In this document: positions 18,733 to 26,754 of the stretch, piece by piece | How the letters are laid out: every line of letters begins with the position of its first letter | How positions within the stretch are numbered: position 1 is the stretch's first letter | The notes under the pieces: generated by a model | Seen by the model: only the letters and a program-made list of their open reading frames with translations | Database searches by the model: none | Told to the model about the DNA's origin: nothing | Program-made: the position numbers and the translations under genes | Source of the DNA: a candidate division KSB1 bacterium | Lineage (GTDB): Bacteria > Zhuqueibacterota > Zhuqueibacteria > Thermofontimicrobiales > Thermofontimicrobiaceae | NCBI GenBank assembly: GCA_034506395.1 | Contig: JAPDPQ010000030.1 | Span: 1 to 64,000, forward strand | Reading direction: 5' to 3' | DNA length: 64,000 nt

Positions 18733-19659
18733 ATGAATAGAAAAAAAATAGTTGTGGTAGGAAGTTACATTGTCGCCCTGGTCATGGAAACCGACCGTTT
18801 CCCTGTAAAGGGTGAAACCCTCATGGGCAGGAATTTTAGGCAGACATTCGGCGGGAAAGGTTCAAATCAGGCAGTGCAGGCTGCACGTCTGGGAGCCGAT
18901 GTTTTTTTTGTCGGGAAAATCGGAAATGACTCATTCGGACATGATTTTTTGAACCTCTGTAAAAAGGAGGGAGTGAACCATGAATATGTTTTTGTTCACG
19001 AAAGCCTGCCGACAGCTACCGGGTTTATAATCTGTGCTGGAGGTCATAATATTATTACCATTGATATTGCAGCCCTGAACGATTTTAACAGCAGGGATAT
19101 TGACCGTGCATCTCATCTTTTTACGCTGGAGAGTGTTACTGTTATACAGCTCGAAATTCCTCTGGAAACAGCCATCTATGCTGCAAAAACAGCCAGAATT
19201 AATAACTCGGTTGTTGTTTTAAATCCGGCACCTGCCAGAAACCTGACTGGAATGGATCTTTCCTGTATTGACTTCCTCACTCCAAATGAAACAGAGGCAC
19301 GGATCTGTGCAGGTCTGGCTCCTGATGACCCGTGCAGTGACTATGAAGTTGGTAGGAAACTTCTCGCTCTTGGATGCAGGAACGTGATTATTACTCTTGG
19401 CGAAAAGGGTAGCCTATTGCTGAACCGGAATGAAGAAATCATGATTCCTGCTTTTCATATTCCTCAGGTTGTAGATTCTACTGGTGCAGGAGATGCTTTT
19501 AATGCTGCTTTTGCGGTCGCAATTGCTGAAGGGCTAAGCGAAAAAGAGGCCATGCGCTTTGGAAACGCAGCCGGAGCACTGTCCTGCACCAAGGCAGATA
19601 CTATACCATCATTTCCATCCCGAAAGGAAATTGAACGATTTCTGAATAATATGCATTAA
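18733..19659 (+). CDS. Ribokinase-like PfkB-family carbohydrate kinase
   Basis: The 308-residue protein has the PfkB signatures: GGKGSNQAVQAARLGA near residues 38-53 and the C-terminal DSTGAGDAFNAAFAVA, in which the Asp of GAGD is the catalytic base. Length and motif spacing are closest to ribokinase, which makes ribose 5-phosphate from D-ribose and ATP. The N-terminus reads GSYIVALVMETDRFP instead of the usual GS-N-D, so the substrate may not be ribose. It is the last intact gene of the sugar block, 73 bases after the UroD-like gene. It would phosphorylate whatever the RhaT-like permease brings in. Confidence 0.83.
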   Translation: MNRKKIVVVGSYIVALVMETDRFPVKGETLMGRNFRQTFGGKGSNQAVQAARLGADVFFVGKIGNDSFGHDFLNLCKKEGVNHEYVFVHESLPTATGFIICAGGHNIITIDIAALNDFNSRDIDRASHLFTLESVTVIQLEIPLETAIYAAKTARINNSVVVLNPAPARNLTGMDLSCIDFLTPNETEARICAGLAPDDPCSDYEVGRKLLALGCRNVIITLGEKGSLLLNRNEEIMIPAFHIPQVVDSTGAGDAFNAAFAVAIAEGLSEKEAMRFGNAAGALSCTKADTIPSFPSRKEIERFLNNMH

Positions 19660-19773
19660 ATAAAAGCCTTCTACATGACCACTGTAAGTCGCATAAAGAC
19701 CAAAATGTGGGGCAATTGCATTTTACCGACTATTTTATTTTGTTGATGTCGATAATCAGAATTTATTTTCATA

Positions 19774-20844
19774 ATGCCCATTGAGACCGACGTTGAATGC
19801 CTTCTGGTGGAAGAAGTTTACACTCACTGGCAAACCACAGGTGATGAGGCTTATCTTAAGCGTTGGCTACCGGTGCTTGCAAAAGGAATGAAGCACGAAA
19901 TGTCCGATCCTTCATGGAAGGTAAGATCCGGTGGATGAAGTCGCTGCTGGAAAAGTATGATATTGATGTGCCCATCTGGAACATCGAGGGAGGCGGCCCA
20001 TTCAAGCTCAGGCAGGGACGGCGATCCGCCCATGGCGATAGTGCTTTTGGCTGTTATACGGATCAAGAAAATGCCGAATTTGTAGTCAAGATGCATGTCA
20101 TGGGCGCGGCCAATGGCATCGAACGGTTCAACTGGGGCGTCAGAGAAGGTGCGGAAAATGGCTACTGGAATGGTCCCTGATGCAACATGGCGCTGGTCAA
20201 ACTGGATGGACAGAAAAAGCCCTCCTTCTACAGTTTTTAACTCTTGCGGGAGAAATTCAGGGACTTTACCGCGGTGAAGGATTTGAGCCGGGATAGCATT
20301 AAGCTGTATGAGTTTACGATCGGCAATCAAAGAAAATGCATCGCCTGGCTGCGCAATACTTCTTCTCTTGTGAATGTCGATCTGAGCTCTCTACTTACTG
20401 CTTACTGCCGTTGGTTCAACGCTGAAGATCGAAGATTTTGTTACCGAATTGAATTCGGATGGTTCGCCTATTTTCCATGAGTCGATTTTAGCACCTATCC
20501 AGGCCGAGCCTCTGAGCAATACACCGGTCATGTTGGGCAATCCTGCTACTCATGTCAGTTATACCTCCAATGAGCCGCCGATGAATTTTAAGCTCGATCA
20601 AAATTTTCCCAATCCATTTAACCCAGCTACAACGATTCGTTTTAAACTACCCCAGGGTTCGCAGGTGACCCTGAGAGTGTAAAATGTTCTAGGAAGAGAG
20701 GTAGCGGTGTTGGCAAAAGGTAGATCAGGTGCCAGCTACCATTCACTACGATTCGATGCGAAAGACTTGCCCAGTGGAATTTATTTTTACTGCTTAATGA
20801 CACCTATGTTTACCCAAACTAAAACCATGGAGCTTATCAAATGA
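19774..20844 (+). pseudogene. Shattered secreted glycosidase with T9SS sorting domain
   Basis: At least four frames carry pieces of glycosidase-type proteins. Bases 19774-19915 encode TDVECLLVEEVYTHWQTTGD and AYLKRWLPVL, which resemble a six-hairpin enzyme. From about 19912 another frame reads RWMKSLLEKYDIDVPIWN, then EGGGPF and AEFVVKMHVMGAANGIERF, which resemble a GH39-type barrel end. Later frames read LLREKFRDFTAVKDLS (after a TAA), [18 protein letters not shown] and [17 protein letters not shown]. The sorting domain continues through a TAA at 20681 (LRV, stop, NVLGREVAVL) to a TGA at 20842-20844. Two parental genes seem to have been joined by deletion near 19910 and then decayed. The tail overlaps the next ATG by four bases. 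Confidence 0.7.
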
Positions 20845-22403
20845 ACAAACTTTTTTCACGAACTTTGTTCCTATTGATCGCGCTTTTCTGGAACTCGATG
20901 AGCTACGCCCAATGGATGACGCATCACCAGGCTGTGGCGCAACCGAACGTTCCTAAACCGACGGTCAATTTGCCCATGACCGATCCGCGCTTCGGAACAA
21001 CGCTGATTCGGATCACCGATGCTCGGGCATCGGGTTACGCTGGCGTTGTGCCCCAATACTCGAAACGCCAGGCCTGGAATGCCGATGAATCCCGCTTACT
21101 GCTATTCACCAGCGATGGTCTTGCGCTCCTCTACGATGGCGCTACCTATCGATTCATCCAGGTGCTCCATGCCGTTTGGGGCGAAGATGTGTTCTGGTAT
21201 CCGATTGATCCAGCCATAATTATCTTAGCACAAGATAATGCGCTTTTTGCCTATCATGTGGAATCGGGTAGTCTCAGGCTGCTCTGTTCCTTTCCCGAAT
21301 ATACATTCATTAACACCCGTGGGGAAGGAAATTTAACCCGCGATGGCCGCTACTATGCGTTTGTCGGTCAAGTCTATGATGAAAACGTCCAGGTAACCTA
21401 TTTCAAAGATCTTGTAGTCTATGATCTGGTGGCCAATCAGATAGTTGCGAAACTCAGGCTACCAGGGACATTGACTGATTTCGACTGGGTTTCGATTTCT
21501 CCTTTGGGGAATTATGTGGTGGTGGACTATGCGACCAGTAATACAGGTCGGTTCGAGGGGGTGGAGGTTTATGATCGAAATTTCAATTTTCTCTGGCAAA
21601 AACCATTAGGTGCAGGACACAGCGATCTTGGTATCGACGCCAATGGCGATGAAGTGCTGGTGATGGCTTATTATGACGATCAAACCAACAGCAACTTTAT
21701 CAAAAAATATCGACTGGCTGATGGTCAGGAAACCTCATTGCTCGAGGTTTCCTGGCAATTTGATTGCCATATCTCCTGCCAGAACCAGGCTCGCTCCGAA
21801 TGGTGCTTCGTCAGCACGTTCGATGGCGAGGCGCTCTTGACTGACGACAGCCTTTCCTGGCTGCCCTTCGAAGACGAAATCTTTGCGTTGAAGCTAGACG
21901 GAAGCGGCGAAGTTCAGCGCGTCGCCCATCATCACAGCCGCCGCTTTTCACCGACTACCCCGGATCGCGACAACAGCGTTTACTGGGCAGAACCGCATGC
22001 CACGGTAAGCCGCGATGGTGGACGCGTCCTTTTTGGCAGCAACTGGCGCGAGGATATTGAAAGCGATTCCAGCGTGGATAGTTATGTGGTTGATTTTCGT
22101 GCCTGGATAGGCGTTGCCGAATCGATGCTCTTGTTACCCGATGAAATATATCTGGCGCAAAACTACCCCAACCCATTCAATACCAGCACAGTCATCAGTT
22201 ATCAGTTGCCAATATGCAGTCAAGTGGAACTGAGCATTTTCAACCCGTTTGGGCAAAAAGTTGTAACGCTGGTTTCAGAGAAACAATCGGCAGGCATTCA
22301 TAAATTCATCTGGGATGCTAAAGGGTTGACAACTGGAGTCTATTTCTATCGGCTTGAAGCAAACGATTATGTGCTGGTCAAGAAAATGATTTTGATAAAA
22401 TGA
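20841..22403 (+). CDS. Secreted beta-propeller protein with T9SS C-terminal sorting domain
   Basis: The 520-residue protein starts with a signal peptide (TLFLLIALFWNSMSYAQ). The middle is propeller-like, with repeated strand patterns such as TRDGRYYAFVG, WVSISPLGNYVVVDY and VSRDGGRVLFGSNW, and the N-terminal TDPRFGTTLIRITDA resembles the opening of oligogalacturonate-lyase-type propellers. The last ~85 residues are a T9SS type A sorting domain: YLAQNYPNPFNTSTVISYQLP, NPFGQKVVTLVSEKQSAG and TTGVYFYRLEA, ending KKMILIK. The ATG overlaps the stop of the dead gene upstream (ATGA), so it was once probably translationally coupled to it and may now have lost its normal promoter. No catalytic residues are evident. 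Confidence 0.8.
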   Translation: MNKLFSRTLFLLIALFWNSMSYAQWMTHHQAVAQPNVPKPTVNLPMTDPRFGTTLIRITDARASGYAGVVPQYSKRQAWNADESRLLLFTSDGLALLYDGATYRFIQVLHAVWGEDVFWYPIDPAIIILAQDNALFAYHVESGSLRLLCSFPEYTFINTRGEGNLTRDGRYYAFVGQVYDENVQVTYFKDLVVYDLVANQIVAKLRLPGTLTDFDWVSISPLGNYVVVDYATSNTGRFEGVEVYDRNFNFLWQKPLGAGHSDLGIDANGDEVLVMAYYDDQTNSNFIKKYRLADGQETSLLEVSWQFDCHISCQNQARSEWCFVSTFDGEALLTDDSLSWLPFEDEIFALKLDGSGEVQRVAHHHSRRFSPTTPDRDNSVYWAEPHATVSRDGGRVLFGSNWREDIESDSSVDSYVVDFRAWIGVAESMLLLPDEIYLAQNYPNPFNTSTVISYQLPICSQVELSIFNPFGQKVVTLVSEKQSAGIHKFIWDAKGLTTGVYFYRLEANDYVLVKKMILIK

Positions 22404-22488
22404 TTACAAAACGACTACTACCCTAAAAAATTGAAGGTTGTGTTTCAAAAATTAGAGTCCAAGTAATGAGAAATTGGCACAATTGATT

Positions 22489-23286
22489 CTATAATTGATT
22501 TAAATTAAAACTCATTCCATCGCTGGCAGCAATGACAGGGACTTCAATTTTTTCAGTCATTTTCTTTGCCACTTCCCAAGGTTTGGCGTGGATCATGGTC
22601 ATACCAAAATGGGTGATAATGGCAAATTTTGGTCGAATTTCTCCGATAATTTTTTCAGCATCGGCAACAGTCAAATGAAGAATTCCTCTCTCGCGATCAT
22701 TTTTATCCTCATAGCGAACCACATGCAAAATTAACAGATCAGAGTTTGCATAGGCATCAATGAGGCCAGCGAAATAAGCACTGTCTACGATATGAGAAAT
22801 CACACCTAAAGATGTTATGATTTTTAAACCATAGGTTTCTACTGGATGATCATGAGCGATGGGGGTTACGAGCTTTATGTTTTGGGTTATGTTAAATTCG
22901 GCTCCAGTGCTCATCAATTCAATTTTTGAAAGATACGGGCGAACATAGCTGAAAATCACTGGCTCGCCAGAGAGCGCCTCCGAGGGTACGACAACGATCC
23001 GATCTTTATGTCGGCCACTATCGGTCATTGCTTCGATCATCACATTCATATCAGTTGAGTGATCGATATGGCAATGCGTGAGCACGATCGCTTTCAATTT
23101 TTCTGGGCATAATTTTGGACGACTCGCACAGCATTTTACAAGCGTTCCTGGCCCTGGGTCTAGCAGAACGTCGTCTCCTTTGATGTTCATCCAAATACCC
23201 GCAGAACTCCGCAATTGCCGAGCAACTACATACCGAGCACCTGCAGTGCCGAGGAATTTAATAAAATTACTCTCCACCTTCGCCAT
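22489..23286 (-). CDS. MBL-fold metal-dependent hydrolase (RNase Z/AtsA-like)
   Basis: The protein carries the metallo-beta-lactamase metal motif THCHIDH preceded by the strand DDVLLDPGPGTLV, then the later metal ligands IAHDHP and ITHFG. The architecture, with SSAGIWMNIKG near the N-terminus, fits RNase Z-like and arylsulfatase-like MBL hydrolases. At 265 residues it has no long RNase Z exosite arm, so tRNA 3' processing is uncertain and a small-molecule hydrolase is as likely. The ATG at 23286 is favoured over a TTG at 23298; neither has a clear ribosome binding site. It is a monocistronic minus-strand gene. Confidence 0.75.
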   Translation of the reverse strand: MAKVESNFIKFLGTAGARYVVARQLRSSAGIWMNIKGDDVLLDPGPGTLVKCCASRPKLCPEKLKAIVLTHCHIDHSTDMNVMIEAMTDSGRHKDRIVVVPSEALSGEPVIFSYVRPYLSKIELMSTGAEFNITQNIKLVTPIAHDHPVETYGLKIITSLGVISHIVDSAYFAGLIDAYANSDLLILHVVRYEDKNDRERGILHLTVADAEKIIGEIRPKFAIITHFGMTMIHAKPWEVAKKMTEKIEVPVIAASDGMSFNLNQL

Positions 23287-23402
23287 AATTAAGATCAATT
23301 TATTTGATAATTTTTGATGGCGACTAATTGCAAATTAAAATTGGTAGATTCCAAATAATGAAGCTGCTGTGAGAAATGGTTAACTTGATTACTCTGAAGT
23401 GA

Positions 23403-23963
23403 TTAAGCAGTCATTTTCTCTAATTTTTGAATTCTTTGCTCGTGGTCTTCCAAACGAAGCACGTGGCGGTTCAAAGCACTATCTACCGCTGCTCTTTCGG
23501 TTCGATGATTGGTAAGTTCCTTGAAAACTTTATCAACAGCATCGAGGACCAAATTGAATTTCGTGTCGAATTTTTCTTCAAGTCGATCGAGCCGATAATT
23601 GATTACCTTAAGCTCATTTTTAATGGCTTCGATGTCATTCGTGTTTTTTAAAACTTGGGTTGCAACAACCTCTAAAGCTTCCCTGGTTGCCAGCTTAGCG
23701 ACTTCCTGTTTAAGTTCTTCCTTGGTTGCCAGTTTAGCGACTTCCTGTCTGAGCTCTTCTTTGGTTGCCAGTTTAGCGACTTCCTGTCTGAGCTCTTCTT
23801 TGGTTGCCAGTTTAGCGACTTCTTGTCTGAGTTCTTCTTTGGTTGCCAGCTTAGAGACTTGATGGTTAAGCTCCTCTTTCGAAGCTAGCTTCTTGGTTAA
23901 GCGATCTTCAAGATCGAATAGATCTTTTTGAGTGACAGGCTTTTCTTGTGTGGGATATTCCAT
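23403..23963 (-). CDS. Coiled-coil protein with 13-residue tandem repeats
   Basis: This is an acidic and basic coiled-coil protein of 186 residues. Residues about 25-90 are five to six copies of a 13-residue unit of the form KLATKEELRQEVA. It is followed by another helical region, YRLDRLEEKFDTKFNLVLDAVDKVFKEL, and a C-terminal coil RLEDHEQRIQKLEK. There is no signal peptide or membrane segment. The ATG at 23963 is chosen because AAGG lies upstream, whereas the frame extension to 23990 has no such signal. Similar repeats occur in DUF1640-type and phage-associated coiled-coil proteins, but I cannot assign a function. The repeats are nearly identical at the DNA level (see the repeat entry). Confidence 0.65.
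   Translation of the reverse strand: MEYPTQEKPVTQKDLFDLEDRLTKKLASKEELNHQVSKLATKEELRQEVAKLATKEELRQEVAKLATKEELRQEVAKLATKEELKQEVAKLATREALEVVATQVLKNTNDIEAIKNELKVINYRLDRLEEKFDTKFNLVLDAVDKVFKELTNHRTERAAVDSALNRHVLRLEDHEQRIQKLEKMTA
23689..23883. repeat. Five tandem 39-bp repeats inside the coiled-coil gene
   Basis: The units begin at 23689, 23728, 23767, 23806 and 23845. The second and third units are identical over all 39 bases, and the others differ at a few to about ten positions. Each unit encodes exactly one 13-residue repeat, so copy number can change without breaking the frame. Confidence 0.9.
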
Positions 23964-24139
23964 CTTAGATGACCTTCGCATTTCTAACAATGAAATGACG
24001 GGAGGATTTAATTCATTAAAAGATAAATCAATTTATTCAAAAAGTCAAGGTATTTTTGCATGAACTTTTAGCTTGCTTTTATGGTAAAAGATGCTTAATT
24101 TTAGACGATTACTAAATTTTATAGGAGAAAAATTTTGTA

Positions 24140-24679
24140 ATGATCCTTTCAGACAAAACCATTCGACAATATTTAAAAGATGGAAAGCTGGTTATTGAGC
24201 CACTGGAAGATATCCAAATTCAACCAGGCTCAGTTGATTTCCGTCTGGGAAATCATTATCTAAAAATCGCCCAACATCGGACGGCTATTCTGGATCTCGT
24301 CACAAGGCCAGAATATGAAGAACTCATTCAGGATGAGGTGATTATCCCACCGCACTCCTTTTTGTTAGCGACGACGCGAGAATTTGTGAAATTGCCGAAT
24401 GATCTAACTGCCTTTGTTGAAGGCCGCAGCTCCATCGGTCGCTTAGGATTATTTATTCAAAATTCTGGCTGGGTCGATCCTGGGTTTGAAGGGGAAATCA
24501 CCATCGAATTATATAATGCGAATATTCTGCCGATAAAATTGGTCTCAGGGATCCGTATTTGCCAACTTGTGTTTGCGAAATTAGATCAACCTGCCGCAAA
24601 TCCTTACAGTGGCAAGTATCAGGGACAGCGAAAGGCGACCGGCAGTCGAGTTATGGAGGATGTCGAATTCCATAAATAG
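24140..24679 (+). CDS. dcd: dCTP deaminase
   Basis: This 179-residue protein matches dCTP deaminase, which converts dCTP to dUTP for dTMP synthesis. The conserved core VEGRSSIGRLGLFIQNSGWVDPGF is intact and includes the RSS(I) nucleotide-binding segment, and the following GEITIELYN supplies the residues of the trimeric active site. IQPGSVDFRLG near residue 27 and the C-terminal YSGKYQGQ segment also fit. AGGAG lies about 12 bases before the ATG. Bifunctional dCTP deaminase/dUTP diphosphatases look similar, and the bifunctional type cannot be excluded by eye. The gene precedes ccmC by 64 bases. Confidence 0.92.
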   Translation: MILSDKTIRQYLKDGKLVIEPLEDIQIQPGSVDFRLGNHYLKIAQHRTAILDLVTRPEYEELIQDEVIIPPHSFLLATTREFVKLPNDLTAFVEGRSSIGRLGLFIQNSGWVDPGFEGEITIELYNANILPIKLVSGIRICQLVFAKLDQPAANPYSGKYQGQRKATGSRVMEDVEFHK

Positions 24680-24743
24680 CGCATAGATCAATATTGAAGC
24701 TGAGCGAATCAAAATCAATCTTTAAAAAATTTTGGTGAAAGAG

Positions 24744-25418
24744 ATGGTTATTAGAAAAGTTGTCTTATTCATCAGCCTGGTTTTGATGGTTTTGAGTATT
24801 ACTGCGGTTTTCTATTATGCACCAATTGAGCGGACAATGGGGGTTGTTCAAAAAATATTCTATTTTCATGTTGCTTCCGCGTGGACTGGTTTTTTAGCAT
24901 TCGGAGTGGTTTTCGTTTGCAGCATATTATTTTTGTGGAAAAAAAGAACACATTTCGATCTTTGGGCAATTAGTTCTGCCGAGATCGGCGTAATTTTTAC
25001 CAGCTTGGTGCTCATTACAGGGCCGCTGTGGGCCAAACCAGTCTGGAACACTTATTGGACTTGGGATCCACGATTGACTACTACCCTAATTCTCTGGCTT
25101 ATTTATTTAGGCTACCTTTTACTTCGAAAGATGATCACATCACCTGAGAAAGCTGCGAAAATCGGTGCAGTTTATGGGATCATCGGTTTTATTGATGTGC
25201 CCATTGTTTATTTATCGATCCGATTGTGGCGCACATTGCATCCTGGGTATGTCATGATCATGGCTGGTAAGGGCGCTGGTTTGGATCCCCACATGTTTCA
25301 GACTCTGATGGTTTGTTTGGTCGCATTTACATTTCTGTTTATCACGCTATTGATCTTGCGGGTTGACATTGAGAGACTAACAAATCGTATTGAACAAATA
25401 AGGCAAATTTCTCATTAG
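24744..25418 (+). CDS. ccmC: Cytochrome c biogenesis protein CcmC (haem lyase/exporter subunit)
   Basis: The protein has six predicted membrane helices and the tryptophan-rich haem-handling motif seen as WNTYWTWDPRLT, with flanking histidines FYFHVASAWTGF and LHPGYV. CcmC presents haem to CcmE in system I cytochrome c maturation. I place the start at the ATG 24744; the frame also has a TTG at 24732 and a GTG at 24735, and the signal is weak for all three. It is followed after nine bases by a CcmD-like gene. CcmA, CcmB and CcmE are not in the window, so the rest of the system must lie elsewhere. Confidence 0.88.
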   Translation: MVIRKVVLFISLVLMVLSITAVFYYAPIERTMGVVQKIFYFHVASAWTGFLAFGVVFVCSILFLWKKRTHFDLWAISSAEIGVIFTSLVLITGPLWAKPVWNTYWTWDPRLTTTLILWLIYLGYLLLRKMITSPEKAAKIGAVYGIIGFIDVPIVYLSIRLWRTLHPGYVMIMAGKGAGLDPHMFQTLMVCLVAFTFLFITLLILRVDIERLTNRIEQIRQISH

Positions 25419-25427
25419 AGGGTAATA

Positions 25428-25571
25428 ATGAACAATATTACTTTTTTAATTTCAGCCTATGTATTGCTATGGGTTATCCTATTCGGTTACGTATTTGTGA
25501 TGTTCCGTCGGCTGAAAAAAATAGCTCAGCAGATAGAAATATTAAAGTCAGAAGATGCTAAAAACAAATAA
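25428..25571 (+). CDS. ccmD: CcmD-like small membrane protein
   Basis: This 47-residue frame starts MNNITFLISAYVLLWVILFG, has one membrane helix and ends in a charged helix (FRRLKKIAQQIEILKSED). Size, topology and position directly after ccmC match CcmD, which stabilises the CcmABC haem exporter. GAGGG ends five bases before the ATG and overlaps the ccmC stop region, so translation is likely coupled. The sequence is too short for certain assignment, but context makes it convincing. Confidence 0.75.
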   Translation: MNNITFLISAYVLLWVILFGYVFVMFRRLKKIAQQIEILKSEDAKNK

Positions 25572-25744
25572 TTGTCTGGTATGAAATTTCGCTTCATGTT
25601 TACAAACAGCTCATTTTAACAAAAGGAAGCTTGGGGAGAAAGATAAGGATTCCGTGGCCTCCAGACGCTAAAGCCCCAAAAGAAAATAAAAATAGCAGAT
25701 GGAAAGCCATAGATTTCCTAAATTCAAAACATCAGAAAAAAGGC

Positions 25745-25775
25745 TTGACAATTTGAATTGAATTAAATATATTTG
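25745..25775 (+). promoter_or_regulatory. Promoter of tRNA-Arg
   Basis: TTGACA (25745-25750) and TATATT (25768-25773) are separated by 17 bases, a perfect spacing. The -10 continues as TATATTTG, which also fits the TAnnTTTG element of Bacteroidetes-type promoters. Transcription would begin about 15-20 bases before the tRNA. Confidence 0.75.
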
Positions 25776-25797
25776 ACGGTTTTAATATGGGAAAACC

Positions 25798-25872
25798 GCC
25801 CCTGTAGCTCAGTTAGGATAGAGCAGCGGTTTCCTAAACCGCGTGCCGCAGGTTCAAGTCCTGCCAGGGGCA
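25798..25872 (+). tRNA. tRNA-Arg(CCT)
   Basis: The acceptor stem GCCCCTG pairs with CAGGGGC, followed by discriminator A. The D stem is GCTC/GAGC, the anticodon stem GCGGT/ACCGC holds the loop TTCCTAA with anticodon CCT, and the T arm GCAGG-TTCAAGT-CCTGC is perfect. CCA is not encoded. It reads the AGG arginine codon. Confidence 0.95.
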
Positions 25873-25965
25873 CTCTCGATTAAATGGCAAGCGCATGCTG
25901 AATTGAGCCTGGTTGCCCTAATTCATAAATAAAAATTATCGATAAAATGAAAAAGGACCAATGAG

Positions 25966-26640
25966 ATGTTAAAAGCACGAAAGCGGATTACAAAAAGACA
26001 AATTAAAGAGGATAAGTTTGTCACATTTTACTTTAAAGCCCAAGATTTTATTCAGCAAAATTTGAATAAAGTACTGATTGGCTTAGGAGTCTTTGCTGCG
26101 ATCATTTTAATTACGTTGTTGATTATCCGCAGTAAGCAGTCCGCAGAACTAAATGCCTCTGTTAAGCTTGCTGAAGCAAATTCCAAATTAATGCGAGGTG
26201 AATTGCAGCCAGCCATTGATATTTTGCTGAACATGAGCGAGGATTATAGCGGAACGCGAAGTGCTGCTCGCGGTGTATACCTGTTGGCCTACTCTTACTT
26301 CCAAAAAGGTGAGTTCGACAACGCAGCCAAATATTTTAGAAAGTATCTGGACGATTATGGAGATGATCCCATCCTTAGCAGTGCTGCATACTCCGGTTTA
26401 GCGGCTTCTTTGGAGCAGCAGGGAAAATTTCAGGACGCAGCCCAAAACTATGAAAAGGCAGCAATCAAATATTCGACTCATTTTAGCGCACCCCAACAGT
26501 TAATGGATGCGGCGCGGTGCTACAAATTGATTAACCGCTTTGCTGATGCAAAGAGGTGTTATGAAAAACTTATTGAGAAATATCCGAACTCAGCACTTAA
26601 AAGCGACGCCGAAATGTTGTTGGCAAAATTAAAAGGATAA
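25966..26640 (+). CDS. Single-pass membrane TPR protein (YfgM-like)
   Basis: The 224-residue protein has a basic N-terminus, one membrane helix at about residues 36-60 (VLIGLGVFAAIILITLLIIR) and then a set of tetratricopeptide repeats (GVYLLAYSYFQKGEFDNAAKYF, SGLAASLEQQGKFQDAAQNY, ARCYKLINRFADAKRCYEKLIEKYP). This is the layout of YfgM and the membrane-anchored TPR proteins that work with envelope chaperones or secretion. A terminator-like hairpin follows at 26701. The specific partner is unknown. Confidence 0.75.
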   Translation: MLKARKRITKRQIKEDKFVTFYFKAQDFIQQNLNKVLIGLGVFAAIILITLLIIRSKQSAELNASVKLAEANSKLMRGELQPAIDILLNMSEDYSGTRSAARGVYLLAYSYFQKGEFDNAAKYFRKYLDDYGDDPILSSAAYSGLAASLEQQGKFQDAAQNYEKAAIKYSTHFSAPQQLMDAARCYKLINRFADAKRCYEKLIEKYPNSALKSDAEMLLAKLKG

Positions 26641-26663
26641 AAAAGAATCATAGCAAAAATTTC

Positions 26664-26692
26664 TTGCAAATTAAAAATAAATTTATTATATT
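26664..26692 (+). promoter_or_regulatory. Predicted promoter of the rimP-nusA-infB operon
   Basis: TTGCAA (26664-26669), 17 bases, then TATATT (26687-26692). The predicted start near 26699 falls directly before the hairpin at 26701, so the two signals are stacked. Confidence 0.55.
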
Positions 26693-26700
26693 GTTTATTT

Positions 26701-26728
26701 AAAGTGGGATGATTCTCCCACTTTTTTA
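26701..26728 (+). terminator. Terminator or leader hairpin upstream of rimP
   Basis: AAAGTGGGA (26701-26709) pairs perfectly with TCCCACTTT (26716-26724) around a six-base loop, followed by further T residues. It can end transcription from the TPR gene. Because a promoter lies just before it, it could also act in the rimP leader as an attenuator or 5' stabiliser. Confidence 0.75.
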
Positions 26729-26754
26729 TTGTTATAAGCGAGATAAATCTATTA

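Noticed and set aside
23599..23862. 87-codon plus-strand frame rich in SLVASLATSCLS repeats
   Set aside because: It is the antisense shadow of the 39-bp repeats in the coiled-coil gene.
25611..25735. Possible riboswitch between ccmD and tRNA-Arg (CTTGGGG ... GACGCTAAAGCCCCAAAAG)
   Set aside because: The GACGC-AAAGCC words recall a cyclic-di-GMP-I aptamer, but the other conserved elements and a fitting fold are missing and the downstream gene is a tRNA.
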